A DNA stretch of 64,000 bases from Streptomyces inusitatus (GCF_014651115.1 NZ_BMWG01000022.1:86815-150814); one strand, 5' to 3'. Positions 39,615-50,479 are shown, counted from the stretch's first letter. Notes: generated by a model not told the origin, from the letters alone. Numbers and translations are program-made.

Positions 39615-40777
39615 CGGGCGAGCACCTCCCTGGCGAGCTGGCGGTAGGCGGCCGCGCCGACCGAGTTCGACGCGTAGGTGGTGATCGGCTCACCGGCCAC
39701 GGTGGTCTCCGGGAAGCGGACGGTCCGTCCGATGACCGTGTGGTAGACGTGGTCGTCGAACGCCTCCACCACGCGCGCCAGCACCTCGCGGCTGTGCACG
39801 GTGCGCGAGTCGTACATGGTGGCGAGGATGCCGTCCAGCTCCAGGTCGGGGTTGAGCCGCTCCCGGACCTTCTCGATCGTCTCGGTCAGCAGGGCGACGC
39901 CGCGCAGCGCGAAGAACTCGCACTCCAGCGGGACGATCACCTTGTGCGCCGCAGTGAGCGCGTTGACCGTGAGGAGGCCCAGCGAGGGCTGACAGTCGAT
40001 CACGATGTAGTCGTAGTCCGGCAGGAGCGGCTTCAGCGCCCGCTGGAGTGTGGACTCGCGCGCGACCTCGCTCACCAGCTGGACTTCCGCCGCCGACAGG
40101 TCGATGTTGCTCGGCAGCAGGTCCATGTTGGGGACCGCGGTCTTCAGCAGCACCTCGTCCGCCGACAGGCCCCGCTCCATGAGCAGGTTGTAGACGGTGA
40201 GGTCCAGCTCCATCGGGTTCACGCCGAGGCCGACCGACAGGGCTCCCTGCGGGTCGAAGTCGACGAGCAGGACACGCCGTCCGTACTCCGCGAGCGCGGC
40301 GCCCAGATTGATGGTGGACGTGGTCTTGCCCACGCCGCCCTTCTGGTTGCACATCGCGATGATCGTCGCGGGGCCGTGGTCGGTCAGCGGGCCCGGGATC
40401 GGGAAGTACGGCAGGGGCCGCCCGGTGGGGCCGATCCGCTCGCGGCGCTGACGCGCGGCGTCGGGGGCGAGGGTGGCCGCGTACTCGGGATCGGGCTCGT
40501 ACTCGGCGTCGGGGTCGTAGAAGTGCCCTTCGGGGACTTCCTCGTAGGCGGCGAAGTGGGTGGACTCTCGGCCACTCTCGTTGCCGGCCGTGGCGTTCAC
40601 GTGTTGGCCGTCCGTCATCTTCATCGTGTGGGCTGTCGTCATGTGCGTGGTGTCCTGGCGCGTCGCGAAGGTCCGGACAGCTACGGAGCCGACAGCACCC
40701 GGCCCGGACGACGGGCTCACTCCCCGTACAGGCGCTACCGCGTGACCACCTCCGGGAGTAAATGTCGACTCATTCAC
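39599..40777 (-). CDS. parA: ParA-family ATPase (Soj-like, orphan)
   Basis: 392 residues. Deviant Walker A is CNQKGGVGKTTSTINL, followed by LLVDFDPQGALSVGLG and the PSNIDLSAAEVQLVSE segment. It carries a ~130-residue N-terminal extension (MNESTFTPGGG... to GPATIIAMCNQKG) of low complexity. No parB gene or parS site is present nearby, so this is the scpAB-linked paralogue rather than the origin-linked ParA. GTG 40777 is 11 bases after AAGGAGG; later starts would remove part of the extension. Confidence 0.9.
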   Translation of the reverse strand: MNESTFTPGGGHAVAPVRGVSPSSGPGAVGSVAVRTFATRQDTTHMTTAHTMKMTDGQHVNATAGNESGRESTHFAAYEEVPEGHFYDPDAEYEPDPEYAATLAPDAARQRRERIGPTGRPLPYFPIPGPLTDHGPATIIAMCNQKGGVGKTTSTINLGAALAEYGRRVLLVDFDPQGALSVGLGVNPMELDLTVYNLLMERGLSADEVLLKTAVPNMDLLPSNIDLSAAEVQLVSEVARESTLQRALKPLLPDYDYIVIDCQPSLGLLTVNALTAAHKVIVPLECEFFALRGVALLTETIEKVRERLNPDLELDGILATMYDSRTVHSREVLARVVEAFDDHVYHTVIGRTVRFPETTVAGEPITTYASNSVGAAAYRQLAREVLARCHAE

Positions 40778-41123
40778 AAGTCGTCTTACCTCCTTGGACG
40801 TGACCAGGACTTTATCGATAGGTCAGCGTGGCACCATGCCGACGGTTGGCGACTCTATGGCGTGTCACCGCTCCGCAGCAACACAATCCACCGGACCCGG
40901 CCGTATGTGTCGGCAAGGGAACACCCCTCTGTCAAGGGTGCGCGGCCGCCCGACCGGGGTTCGGCGGGATGGTTTCGAGGGTGCGCGAATCGGTTGAAGG
41001 GTTACGTACAAGGCGAGTTGAACGGGTCCGCCCGGGGCCGGATACGGCTCCGGCCGGACCTCGCGCAGCAAGGTCCGGCCGGGGGCACGATGTTGACGGC
41101 GGCCGTTGACCGCGGGCCGTCCG
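40778..41123. other. Region between parA-like gene and ald, no gene
   Basis: 346 bases. It contains the AAGGAGG ribosome site of parA and, at its ald end, an inverted repeat (41050-41082). Nothing else recognised. Confidence 0.6.
41050..41082 (-). terminator. ald terminator
   Basis: A 12-bp perfect stem (CCGGCCGGACCT with AGGTCCGGCCGG) and nine-base loop, 42 bases after the ald stop. Confidence 0.85.
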
Positions 41124-42248
41124 TCAGCCGATGAGCGTGGTCAGCTCGGTGTGGGGCAGTCCGTGGGCCTCGGCGACGGGGCCGTAGACGACCTGGCCGT
41201 CGTGGGTGTTGAGGCCCAGGGCGAGCGCCGGGTCGCGGCGCAGCGCCTCGGCCCAGCCGAGGTTGGCCAGTTCCACTATGTAGGGCAGCGTCGCGTTGGT
41301 CAGCGCGTAGGTGGAGGTGTGGGGAACGGCACCCGGCATGTTGGCGACGCAGTAGAAGACCGAGTCGTGGACCGTGAAGGTCGGCTCGGCGTGCGTGGTC
41401 GGGTGGGAGTCCTCGAAGCAGCCGCCCTGGTCGATCGCGATGTCGACAAGGACACTTCCGGGCTTCATTTTGGCGACCAGCTCGTTGGTGACCAGCTTCG
41501 GGGCCTTGGCTCCGGGGATGAGCACGGCGCCGATGACGAGGTCGGCCTCGACGACGGCCTTCTCCAGCTCGTAGGCGTTGGAGACGATCGTCTGCACGGC
41601 GGTGCCGAAGATCTTGTCGGCCTCGCGGAGCTTGTTGATGTCCCGGTCGAGCAGGGTGACGTGGAAGCCCATGCCGACGGCGATCTGGGTCGCGTTCCAG
41701 CCGGAGACGCCGCCGCCGATGACGACGGCGCGGCCCGCGTGGGTGCCCGGGACACCGCCCGGCAGCACACCCCGGCCGCCGGCCGAGCGCATCAGGTGGT
41801 ACGCGCCGACCTGGGGGGCGAGCCGGCCCGCGACCTCGGACATCGGGGCCAGCAGCGGCAGCGCGCGGTTCGCGGTCTCGACCGTCTCGTACGCGATGGC
41901 GGTGGTGCCGGACTCCAGCAGGGCGTCCGTGCACTCGCGGGAGGCCGCGAGGTGGAGGTAGGTGAAGAGCGTCTGGTCCTTGCGGAGGCGGTGGTACTCC
42001 TCGGCGATCGGCTCCTTGACCTTCAGCAGCAGGTCGGCGGTGGCCCAGACCTCGTCGGCGGTCGGCAGGATCCGCGCACCGGCGGCGAGGTACTCGTCGT
42101 CCGTGATCGAGGAGCCGGCGCCGGCGTTCCGCTCGATGACGACCTCGTGGCCGTGGCGCACCAGCTCGTGGACGCCTGCGGGGGTGATCGCCACCCGGAA
42201 CTCGTTGTTCTTGACCTCGCGGGGGATGCCGACCTTCACGTCGATCAC
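41124..42248 (-). CDS. ald: Alanine dehydrogenase
   Basis: 374 residues. NAD-dependent oxidative deamination of alanine to pyruvate. The N-terminus KVGIPREVKNNEFRVAITPAGV, the catalytic His in TYLHLAAS and the NAD motif VIGGGVSGWNATQIAVGMG are intact. GTG 42248 gives the N-terminus IDVKVGIP; GTG 42239 is a near-equal alternative. The frame extends further upstream without similarity. Confidence 0.94.
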   Translation of the reverse strand: MIDVKVGIPREVKNNEFRVAITPAGVHELVRHGHEVVIERNAGAGSSITDDEYLAAGARILPTADEVWATADLLLKVKEPIAEEYHRLRKDQTLFTYLHLAASRECTDALLESGTTAIAYETVETANRALPLLAPMSEVAGRLAPQVGAYHLMRSAGGRGVLPGGVPGTHAGRAVVIGGGVSGWNATQIAVGMGFHVTLLDRDINKLREADKIFGTAVQTIVSNAYELEKAVVEADLVIGAVLIPGAKAPKLVTNELVAKMKPGSVLVDIAIDQGGCFEDSHPTTHAEPTFTVHDSVFYCVANMPGAVPHTSTYALTNATLPYIVELANLGWAEALRRDPALALGLNTHDGQVVYGPVAEAHGLPHTELTTLIG

Positions 42249-42391
42249 GGTCCTTGACTCTGGGGATGTGGCGGATACAGGGGTACTTCCATACATACCG
42301 GCACACGAAGGGTGCACTGGTAGACACCACGGAAAAGGCGCGGTGCAGCCAGTTTAATGAAGGAATTCTCCCTGTCTAGCCTTACAAACAA

Positions 42392-44428
42392 CTATTCTCC
42401 CGCCATGACGCTACGGATTTCGTAGGTTGCTCCCGGCCGCTCGCCTTCGGCCTCCAGCAATCTCTCGGCGGTGGTGCGGTGCAGGCCCGCCGCCGCCGGG
42501 TCGCCGAGCCTCTCCAGGGTGTCGGCGAGTCTGAGCTGGAGCGCGGCCTGGAGCCTGCGGTCCCCGGCCCGCCGGGCCCACTCGACCGCCTCGTGGCAGG
42601 TGTGCAGCGACTCCTGGGGCCGGCCCGCGTACTCCTGCACCCGGGCCGCCTCGCTCAGCGCGCGGGCCTGGGAGGGGAGGTCGCCCACCCGGCGGTATCC
42701 GGCGACGGCGGCCCGCCAGCCGCGCAGCGCCTCGCCGTAGCGGCCCGCGTAGGTGTGCACGGTGCCGAGCCGCCCGTACAGCCGCGCCTCGTCCGCGCGC
42801 TCCCCCCGGGCCTGGCGCTGGACGAGCGCCCTGCCGTACCAGTCGGCGGCCCGGTGCCAGTCCCCCAGCTCCTGGTACGCGCCGCCGACGGATTCCATCG
42901 CGCGGCCGGTCGCGTACGGGTCGTTCGCGGCCCGGCCCGCGTCCAGGGCGGCCCGGTAGCGGGCGAGCGCGTCCTTCGTGCGGCCGCTGCGGGCGTCGAG
43001 GTCGGCGAGGTTGAGCAGGGCGGCGGCCCGCTCCCGGTGCAGCTCCCGGCGCTCGGCGACACCGAGGACCAGCCGGTGCAGACCGTACAGCTCGGGGGCG
43101 GCCGCGTCGGTGCCCCGGTGCGCGGCCAGCGCCCGCACCAGGGCCGAGACCAGCCGTCTGGCCAGGGTGTCCAGCTCCCCGTCGGCCACCGCGACCCGGG
43201 CGGCGGCGAGGAGGACATGCTGTCTGTCGCGCAGCCAGCGCTCGGCGGCGGCCGGGTGCTCGAAGCGCAGGGCGCGGGGCATGGCGGCGAGCGCCTTGCG
43301 GGCGGGGACGCTGTCCGGCTCGGTCACCGCCCGGCAGGAGTGCAGCTGGCGCACCGCCCGCTCCAGCATCCGGGCCCGGGCCGTCCGCAGGTCGGCGGGT
43401 TTGTCGAGGGATTCGGTCAGCGCGCCCAGCAGCGGCCGCAGCGCGCCCGGCACCCGGTACTCCCCGTCCTCGCGGTGCAGCAGCCCGAGGGCGGCGAAGC
43501 CCTCCAGCGCGTCGAGTGCGTCGGGCACCGAGGAGCCCGCGAGGGAGGAGGCGATGTGTCCGTCGGCGATACCGGCGGGGGCCAGCGCCAGCAGCCGCAG
43601 CAGCCGGGCGGCCGAGGGCGGCAGGGACTCGTACACCAGCCGGAAGGCGCGGGCGAGCGGGCGAGCGGCCTGCGAGGGCTGCTCGCCGTCGTCGGGCAGG
43701 GCGCGCAGCTGCCGGGTGGCGTCGGCGACGGAGAGTTTGGGGCGGGCGGCGAGCCAGCCGCCGACCAGGACCAGGGCGGCGGGGAGTCCGCCGCACTCCT
43801 CGGCGACGGACTCGGCGGCCTGCGGGTCCACGGTGATGCGCACGGATCCGGTGAAGGTGGCGAGGAGTTCGATGGCCGCCTTGGCGTCCAGGCCGCCGAG
43901 GGTGCACGGCCGGACGTCGGGGATGCCGGTCAGCGGGCCCCCGGATACCGCGACGACCAGGCAGCCGCAGTCGTCGGGGAGCAGCGGGTCGACCTGTTCG
44001 GCGTCGGCCGCGTCGTCGAGCAGCAGCACGGCGCGGCGGCCGGCCAGCGCCTCGCGCAGCAGCTGGGAGAGTTCGTCCTCGTCCGCGCCGGGCGGGCCCT
44101 GGATGCCGAGGGCCTCCAGGAGCTGTCTGGCGGTCTCCTCGGTGGGGACGCGGCGGCCGCCGGGCTCGGTGAGCCGGGCGGTCAGCACCCCGTCGGGGTA
44201 GTCGGGGGCGATCTCCTCGACGAGCCGCCGGGCGAGCGCGCTCCGTCCGGAGCCGGGCCGTCCGGCGATCAGGAGGACCCGGGCGCGGGGGGCCTTCCGG
44301 CCCGCGATGGTGTCCAGGCCGGCCCGTTCGATGTCGCTCCGCAGGGACTTCAGTTCCCGTTGCCGGCCGAAGAACCTGCCCCGGGACGCGCCGGGGCGTC
44401 CGCCCGAGTCCATCGCCTGATCCGTCAC
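42392..44428 (-). CDS. STAND-type ATPase with TPR repeats
   Basis: 678 residues. An N-terminal FFGRQRELKSL motif leads to a P-loop (LLIAGRPGSGRSAL) in which the Walker A Lys is Arg, and a Walker B LLLDDAADAEQV. An NB-ARC-like helical region (~270-380) has a winged-helix-like segment (ARLLRLLALAPAGIADGHIASSL). From ~490 at least four TPR repeats follow (e.g. ALARYRAALDAGRAANDPYATGRAMESVGGAYQELGDWHRAADWYGRAL). No DNA-binding domain is attached. GTG 44428 follows GGGAG. A signalling or effector ATPase is likely; Streptomyces carry many such proteins of unknown role. Confidence 0.85.
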   Translation of the reverse strand: MTDQAMDSGGRPGASRGRFFGRQRELKSLRSDIERAGLDTIAGRKAPRARVLLIAGRPGSGRSALARRLVEEIAPDYPDGVLTARLTEPGGRRVPTEETARQLLEALGIQGPPGADEDELSQLLREALAGRRAVLLLDDAADAEQVDPLLPDDCGCLVVAVSGGPLTGIPDVRPCTLGGLDAKAAIELLATFTGSVRITVDPQAAESVAEECGGLPAALVLVGGWLAARPKLSVADATRQLRALPDDGEQPSQAARPLARAFRLVYESLPPSAARLLRLLALAPAGIADGHIASSLAGSSVPDALDALEGFAALGLLHREDGEYRVPGALRPLLGALTESLDKPADLRTARARMLERAVRQLHSCRAVTEPDSVPARKALAAMPRALRFEHPAAAERWLRDRQHVLLAAARVAVADGELDTLARRLVSALVRALAAHRGTDAAAPELYGLHRLVLGVAERRELHRERAAALLNLADLDARSGRTKDALARYRAALDAGRAANDPYATGRAMESVGGAYQELGDWHRAADWYGRALVQRQARGERADEARLYGRLGTVHTYAGRYGEALRGWRAAVAGYRRVGDLPSQARALSEAARVQEYAGRPQESLHTCHEAVEWARRAGDRRLQAALQLRLADTLERLGDPAAAGLHRTTAERLLEAEGERPGATYEIRSVMAGE

Positions 44429-44533
44429 GGGCCACGCTCCCGTCGTCTCCGCGCACCTGCCGAGCCCGCAGGGGGTCCGCACGGGCGTTCCGAGCGTAGT
44501 TCACTCTCTGCGACGAACCGGGGGGAGCGTGTC

Positions 44534-44561
44534 CGATATATCGCCTGATCGGATTAATCAG
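44534..44561. promoter_or_regulatory. AT-rich palindromic control region before the STAND ATPase gene
   Basis: CGATATATCG (44534-44543) is followed by CTGATCGGATTAATCAG (44545-44561), two dyads in an AT-rich patch within GC-rich DNA. They are well placed to bind a regulator of the minus-strand gene; the regulator is unknown. Confidence 0.4.
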
Positions 44562-44685
44562 ATCGAAAGATCATCGGACTGTTGGGGCATTTGGCCGCAC
44601 CCCGCCCGGGCCCCGCCCGGCCCTCCACAGCCCCCGGCGGGCGGCCGCGAAAGGCGCGGCGGGGCAGGAGGGCCGGGCGCGGCGG

Positions 44686-45312
44686 TCAGGCCTCGAAGGG
44701 GCGCGCGGGCCAGGGCGCCTCGGCCGGCCGCAGCGCGTCGAAGCCCTCCCCCGCGAGCGCGGCGGTGGCCGCCATGACCGCCACCACCAGCGAGTTGTTG
44801 TGCAGCTCGCCGGCGAGCGCGCCGCGCACCAGCTCGGGCAGCGGCACCCGGGCCTGCTCCATGTCGGCCTCCTCGTGGGAGACCTCGTACCGCTCGCCGT
44901 CCGCCTCCGAGAGCTCCCGGGCGAGGAAGATCCGTACGGCTTCGTCGCAGCCGCCGGGGGTGGTGTAGACGTCGGTCAGCACCCGCCAGTCCTCGGCCTT
45001 GACGTGGGCCTCCTCGTACAGCTCGCGCTGGGCGGCGTGCAGCGGGTTCTCGCCGGGGATGTCGAGCAGTCCGGCCGGGATCTCCCAGAGCCGCTGCCGG
45101 ACCGGGTGGCGGTACTGGCGCAGCACAACCGCGCGGCCCTCGCCGTCGAGGGCGAGGATGGCGACCGAGCCGGGGTGGACCTGGTAGTCGCGGTGGACGA
45201 CCGTGCCGTCGGGCATGACCACGTCGTCCGTGCGGACGCTCGTCTTATTGCCCCGGAAGGGGGTCGCGGTCGCGGTGACCCGCCACTGTTCGGGGGTGTC
45301 CTCAATCGCCAT
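44686..45312 (-). CDS. Nudix hydrolase, ADP-ribose pyrophosphatase type
   Basis: 208 residues. Hydrolyses ADP-ribose or related sugars to AMP and ribose phosphate. The Nudix box is GLLDIPGENPLHAAQREL then YEEAHV, with one extra residue before the Glu and His instead of Gly near the end, as in mycobacterial ADPRases. The loop VLTDVYTTPGGCDEAVRIFLAREL is typical. ATG 45312 follows GGGAGGA. It lies immediately upstream of the STAND gene on the same strand but 260 bases away. Confidence 0.87.
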   Translation of the reverse strand: MAIEDTPEQWRVTATATPFRGNKTSVRTDDVVMPDGTVVHRDYQVHPGSVAILALDGEGRAVVLRQYRHPVRQRLWEIPAGLLDIPGENPLHAAQRELYEEAHVKAEDWRVLTDVYTTPGGCDEAVRIFLARELSEADGERYEVSHEEADMEQARVPLPELVRGALAGELHNNSLVVAVMAATAALAGEGFDALRPAEAPWPARPFEA

Positions 45313-45364
45313 GTCTGTCGTCCTCCCGCAGAAAACCACAAAAAATAGACCCGCAAAAAATAGA

Positions 45365-45400
45365 CCGGGGTACGCGTCGGCGAACGGACGCGTACCCCGG
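45365..45400 (-). terminator. pyrG terminator with real U-tract
   Basis: A 14-bp perfect stem (45365-45378 with 45387-45400). On the minus strand it is followed by TCTATTTTTTGCGGG and then TCTATTTTTTG, two U-runs, rare in this GC-rich genome. Confidence 0.93.
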
Positions 45401-45420
45401 TCAACGGTAATGCCTGCCGG

Positions 45421-47070
<1,650 letters not shown>

Positions 47071-47517
47071 CGCCAAGAGGGGGCTCCCGTGGTCGCGAGG
47101 GTGAGGTGCGTGCCGGCGTCCTCCCGGCTGTTCAGGGAGGGGCCGTCGCTGCGGTTGCGGGGCTCCTGACTGAGTACAGGCGGGCCACCGGTCCACGGGA
47201 TACCAGGGTATCAGCGACTCCGATGGACCGCTTCCGGCCACGCGTAGTCACTCCCGTACCTCCTTCACCAGCCATTCACTCTTGGCTCACTCGTTCGGCT
47301 CACTCGGGTTGTCGAGACCGCCACGCGGAACTCCCCGGTGCGTCGTATCCTGCTCGGACACTCGCTTTACGGAGCAACGCGCAGGGGTGCGCTCAATTGA
47401 GCGGGGTGGTGGTGGGCGACGGGTGACACAGGCCAAAAGCGACATCCCCGACTTCAACCCGTGCCCCCTGGCTCGTCGGCGACCCTTGACGCCAAGTAAG
47501 CGCCCCAAGGGGCGGAC
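47071..47517. other. Divergent region between pyrG and the GH15 gene
   Basis: 447 bases with promoters for both genes but no gene. It includes the 14-base palindrome CGCTCAATTGAGCG at 47390-47403, which is AT-centred and lies 115 bases before the plus-strand gene. No other structure stands out. Confidence 0.55.
47390..47403. promoter_or_regulatory. 14-base palindrome CGCTCAATTGAGCG
   Basis: Perfect dyad about 115 bases upstream of the GH15 gene. It could bind a dimeric regulator of that gene; the regulator is unknown. Confidence 0.4.
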
Positions 47518-49344
47518 ATGGCCGTTCGACTGGAGATGCACGTGGCCGGGCGCATCGAGGATTACGCACTCATCGGAGACATGCAGACCGCCGCACTGGT
47601 CTGCCGGGACGGCACAGTCGACTGGCTGTGCCTCCCGCGCTTCGACTCGCATGCCGTCTTTGCCGGGCTGCTCGGTACCGAGGAGCACGGATTCTGGAGA
47701 ATGGGCCCCGCCCATCCCGCACACGCCGAGCCGCCCGCGGCCGACCGGCGGCGCTATCGCGGCGACTCCCTGATTCTGGAGTCGGAATGGGACACACCGC
47801 GCGGCACGGTCCGAGTGACCGACTTCATGCCGCCGCGCGACGGGGCTCCGCAAGTGATCAGGATCGTGGAGGGCGTTTCCGGGCGGGTGCCGATGCGCTC
47901 CGCGCTGCGGATGCGCTTCAGCTACGGACGGATCACCCCCTGGGTCCACAAGGTCGACGGCCGCACGGTCGCCGTCGCCGGACCCGACTCGGTCTGGCTG
48001 GACACCGAGACCGAGACCTACGGCAAGGACCTCACCACCTACTCCGACTTCACCGTCTCCCCCGGTGAACGGATCGCCTTCACCATCAGCTGGCAGCCCT
48101 CGCACCACCGGCCGCCCGCGCTCCCCGAACCGGAAGCCGCGCTGGAGGCGACCGGGGAGTTCTGGCGGGAGTGGGTCGAGCACTGTACGTACCACGGGCC
48201 CTACCGCGAGGCCGTGATCCGCTCACTGATCACCCTCAAGGCCCTCACCTACGCGCCGACCGGCGGAATCGTCGCCGCGCCCACCACCTCCCTCCCGGAG
48301 GAGATCGGCGGCGTACGGAACTGGGACTACCGCTACACCTGGCTGCGGGACGCCGCGATCACCCTCTCCTCACTGCTGCGCACCGGCTACCGGGAAGAGG
48401 CGCTCGCCTGGCGCGAATGGCTGCTGCGGGCCGTCGCGGGCGACCCGGAGAACCTCCAGATCATGTACGGCATCGCCGGCGAACGGGAACTGGGCGAAGC
48501 CGAACTGGACTGGCTGCCCGGCTACGAGAACTCGGGCCCGGTACGCGTGGGCAACGGCGCGGCCCATCAGCTCCAGCTCGATGTGTACGGCGAGGTCACC
48601 GAGGCCCTGCACCTGGCCCATATGACGGGCCTGGCGCGCAACGACTACGCCTCGCTGCTCCAGCTCCGGCTGATCCAGTATCTGGAGAAGCACTGGAGCG
48701 AACCGGACGAGGGGATCTGGGAGGTGCGCGGCCCGCGCCGCCACTTCGTCCACTCCAAGGTGATGGCCTGGGTCGCCGTCGACCGGACCATCAAACTCAT
48801 CGAGTCCGGCGACGCCGACGGACCGCTGGAGCGGTGGCGGCAACTGCGCGACGACATCCACCGCGATGTCTGCGAGAAGGGGTACGACCCCGAGCGCAAC
48901 ACCTTCACCCAGTCCTACGGCTCCCAGGAGCTGGACGCCTCACTCCTGCTCATCCCGCAGATGGGCTTCCTCCCGCCGGACGACAAGCGCGTCATCGGCA
49001 CCATCGAGGCGATCCAGCGCGAGCTGTCCACGGAGGACGGCTTCATCCTGCGCTACCCCACCGCGGGCGGGGAAGCGGGCCTCGACGGCCTGGCGGGCGA
49101 CGAGGGCGCGTTCCTCGCCTGCTCGTTCTGGATGGCGGACGACCTGGCGATGATCGGGCGGGTCGACGAGGCCCGCAAGCTCTTCGAACGGCTGCTCGCC
49201 CTCCGTAACGATCTGGGACTGCTCGCGGAGGAGTGGGACTCCCGGCTCCAGCGTCAGGTCGGCAACTTCCCGCAGGCTTTCAGCCATGTTCCTCTGATCG
49301 ACACGGCGCTGCGGCTCACCGCGTCGGGGGCGTACGGAGGATAG
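47518..49344 (+). CDS. GH15 family glycoside hydrolase (trehalase/glucoamylase-like)
   Basis: 608 residues. The N-terminal beta-sandwich (EDYALIGDMQTAALVCRDGTVDWLCLPRFDS) and the (alpha/alpha)6 barrel are complete, with catalytic-region motifs NWDYRYTWLRDAA, LPGYENSGPVRVGNGA, EPDEGIWEVRG and LLAEEWD. The family includes actinobacterial trehalases that act inside the cell and need phosphate or Mg; I infer trehalase over glucoamylase because no signal peptide is present. ATG 47518 has AAGGGG upstream; a start at ATG 47533 or GTG 47539 is also possible. Confidence 0.88.
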   Translation: MAVRLEMHVAGRIEDYALIGDMQTAALVCRDGTVDWLCLPRFDSHAVFAGLLGTEEHGFWRMGPAHPAHAEPPAADRRRYRGDSLILESEWDTPRGTVRVTDFMPPRDGAPQVIRIVEGVSGRVPMRSALRMRFSYGRITPWVHKVDGRTVAVAGPDSVWLDTETETYGKDLTTYSDFTVSPGERIAFTISWQPSHHRPPALPEPEAALEATGEFWREWVEHCTYHGPYREAVIRSLITLKALTYAPTGGIVAAPTTSLPEEIGGVRNWDYRYTWLRDAAITLSSLLRTGYREEALAWREWLLRAVAGDPENLQIMYGIAGERELGEAELDWLPGYENSGPVRVGNGAAHQLQLDVYGEVTEALHLAHMTGLARNDYASLLQLRLIQYLEKHWSEPDEGIWEVRGPRRHFVHSKVMAWVAVDRTIKLIESGDADGPLERWRQLRDDIHRDVCEKGYDPERNTFTQSYGSQELDASLLLIPQMGFLPPDDKRVIGTIEAIQRELSTEDGFILRYPTAGGEAGLDGLAGDEGAFLACSFWMADDLAMIGRVDEARKLFERLLALRNDLGLLAEEWDSRLQRQVGNFPQAFSHVPLIDTALRLTASGAYGG

Positions 49345-49354
49345 GACCCCTCTG

Positions 49355-49397
49355 TTTCCGCTTCCGAGCCCGACAGACCGGGCCCGGAAGCGGAAGC
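49355..49397. terminator. Terminator between GH15 gene and glycosyltransferase
   Basis: A long inverted repeat (TTCCGCTTCCG... with ...CGGAAGCGGAA) with one mismatch and a short ACAGAC loop, between convergent genes. Confidence 0.82.
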
Positions 49398-49402
49398 GGG
49401 GG

Positions 49403-50479
49403 TCAGCGGGCGACCAGCTCGTCGTAGACGCTCAGCACCTGGGCCACGGTCTCGTCCTCCGTGGGCCACCCGGCCGCCTGCGCCGGACCGGCCCGCACCA
49501 GCTCGGCCCGGCGCACCCGGTCCCCCAGCAGCCCGGCGACCGCTCCGGCGAGCGCCCCCACATCCCCGTACGGCACCAGCTCGGCCGCGTCCCCGACCAG
49601 CTCGGGCACCCCGCCGACGGCGGTGGCGACCAGCGGCACCCCCAGCCGCAGGGCCTCCTGCGCGAGCGGGGAGCGGGCCTCCCAGCGGCTCGGCACCACC
49701 GCGACGTCCGAGGCCACGAGAAGTTCGGCGATGTCGTCACGGCGGCCCAGCAGCCGCACCGGCAGCTCCTCCGAGGCGATCCGGCGCTCCAGCGCCGCCC
49801 GCCCCCGGCCCTCCCCCGCGATCAGCACCAGCGGCGCCGGATCCAGCCGCCGCCACCAGCCGGCCGCGTCCAGCAGCGTCCGATACCCCCGCTCCGGCGT
49901 CAGACCGCCCACCGCCAGCACCAGAGGACGATCCCCCACCCCGAGCCCGGCCCTGGTCAGCGCGGCCCGGCCGGCCGGACGCCCCGAGGGCGCGGGCATC
50001 GCGAGCGGGGCCAGCCGCGCGTCACGGGCACCGCGCAGCCGGGCCCGGTCGACCAGCTCGGAACAGCTCCCGAGCGCCACCGCCGCCGCCCGCGCCGCCC
50101 GCCGCTCCAGCAGCCGCAGCACCCGCCCCCGGGCCCCGCCGTCCTGACCCCGGGTGTGCCAGGTGACGACGAGCGGTATCCGCAGCCCGCTGAGCGCCAG
50201 CGCGGCCCGCACCCCCGCGTGCGGCCCGTGCGCGTGCACCACGTCGGCGGCCGCGCAGACCGATCTGAGCGCGCCCAGCGCCGCCGGGTCACCGCGTCCG
50301 GGCACCGGCGCGAAACCGGCCCCGGCGGCCGGGAAGTCGTAGAGGTCCTCCAGCTCGGCCGGGGCGCACACGGTCACCCGCACCCCCCGCGCCACCAGCC
50401 CGGCGGCCAACGACCGGACGTGCGCACCGCTGCCCGCACCGCCGCCGCCCAGCACTTGCACCGTACGCAGCTGTGTCAC
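49403..50479 (-). CDS. Glycosyltransferase, GT4-like
   Basis: 358 residues, GT-B fold: N-terminal VQVLGGGGAGSGAHVRSLAAGLVARGV, donor domain LVLAVGGLTPERGYRTLLDAAGWW, and SRWEARSPLAQEALRLGVPLVATAVGGVPELVGDAA (E-x7-E site). Very high Ala/Arg/Gly content. Acceptor unknown. GTG 50479 is the start nearest the fold; the upstream 21 residues are unsupported. Confidence 0.86.
   Translation of the reverse strand: MTQLRTVQVLGGGGAGSGAHVRSLAAGLVARGVRVTVCAPAELEDLYDFPAAGAGFAPVPGRGDPAALGALRSVCAAADVVHAHGPHAGVRAALALSGLRIPLVVTWHTRGQDGGARGRVLRLLERRAARAAAVALGSCSELVDRARLRGARDARLAPLAMPAPSGRPAGRAALTRAGLGVGDRPLVLAVGGLTPERGYRTLLDAAGWWRRLDPAPLVLIAGEGRGRAALERRIASEELPVRLLGRRDDIAELLVASDVAVVPSRWEARSPLAQEALRLGVPLVATAVGGVPELVGDAAELVPYGDVGALAGAVAGLLGDRVRRAELVRAGPAQAAGWPTEDETVAQVLSVYDELVAR

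Noticed and set aside
42411..44548. Nearly full-length frames on both strands and phases over the STAND gene
   Set aside because: Only the 42392-44428 frame has P-loop, Walker B and TPR patterns and a start with ribosome site; the others are GC shadows.
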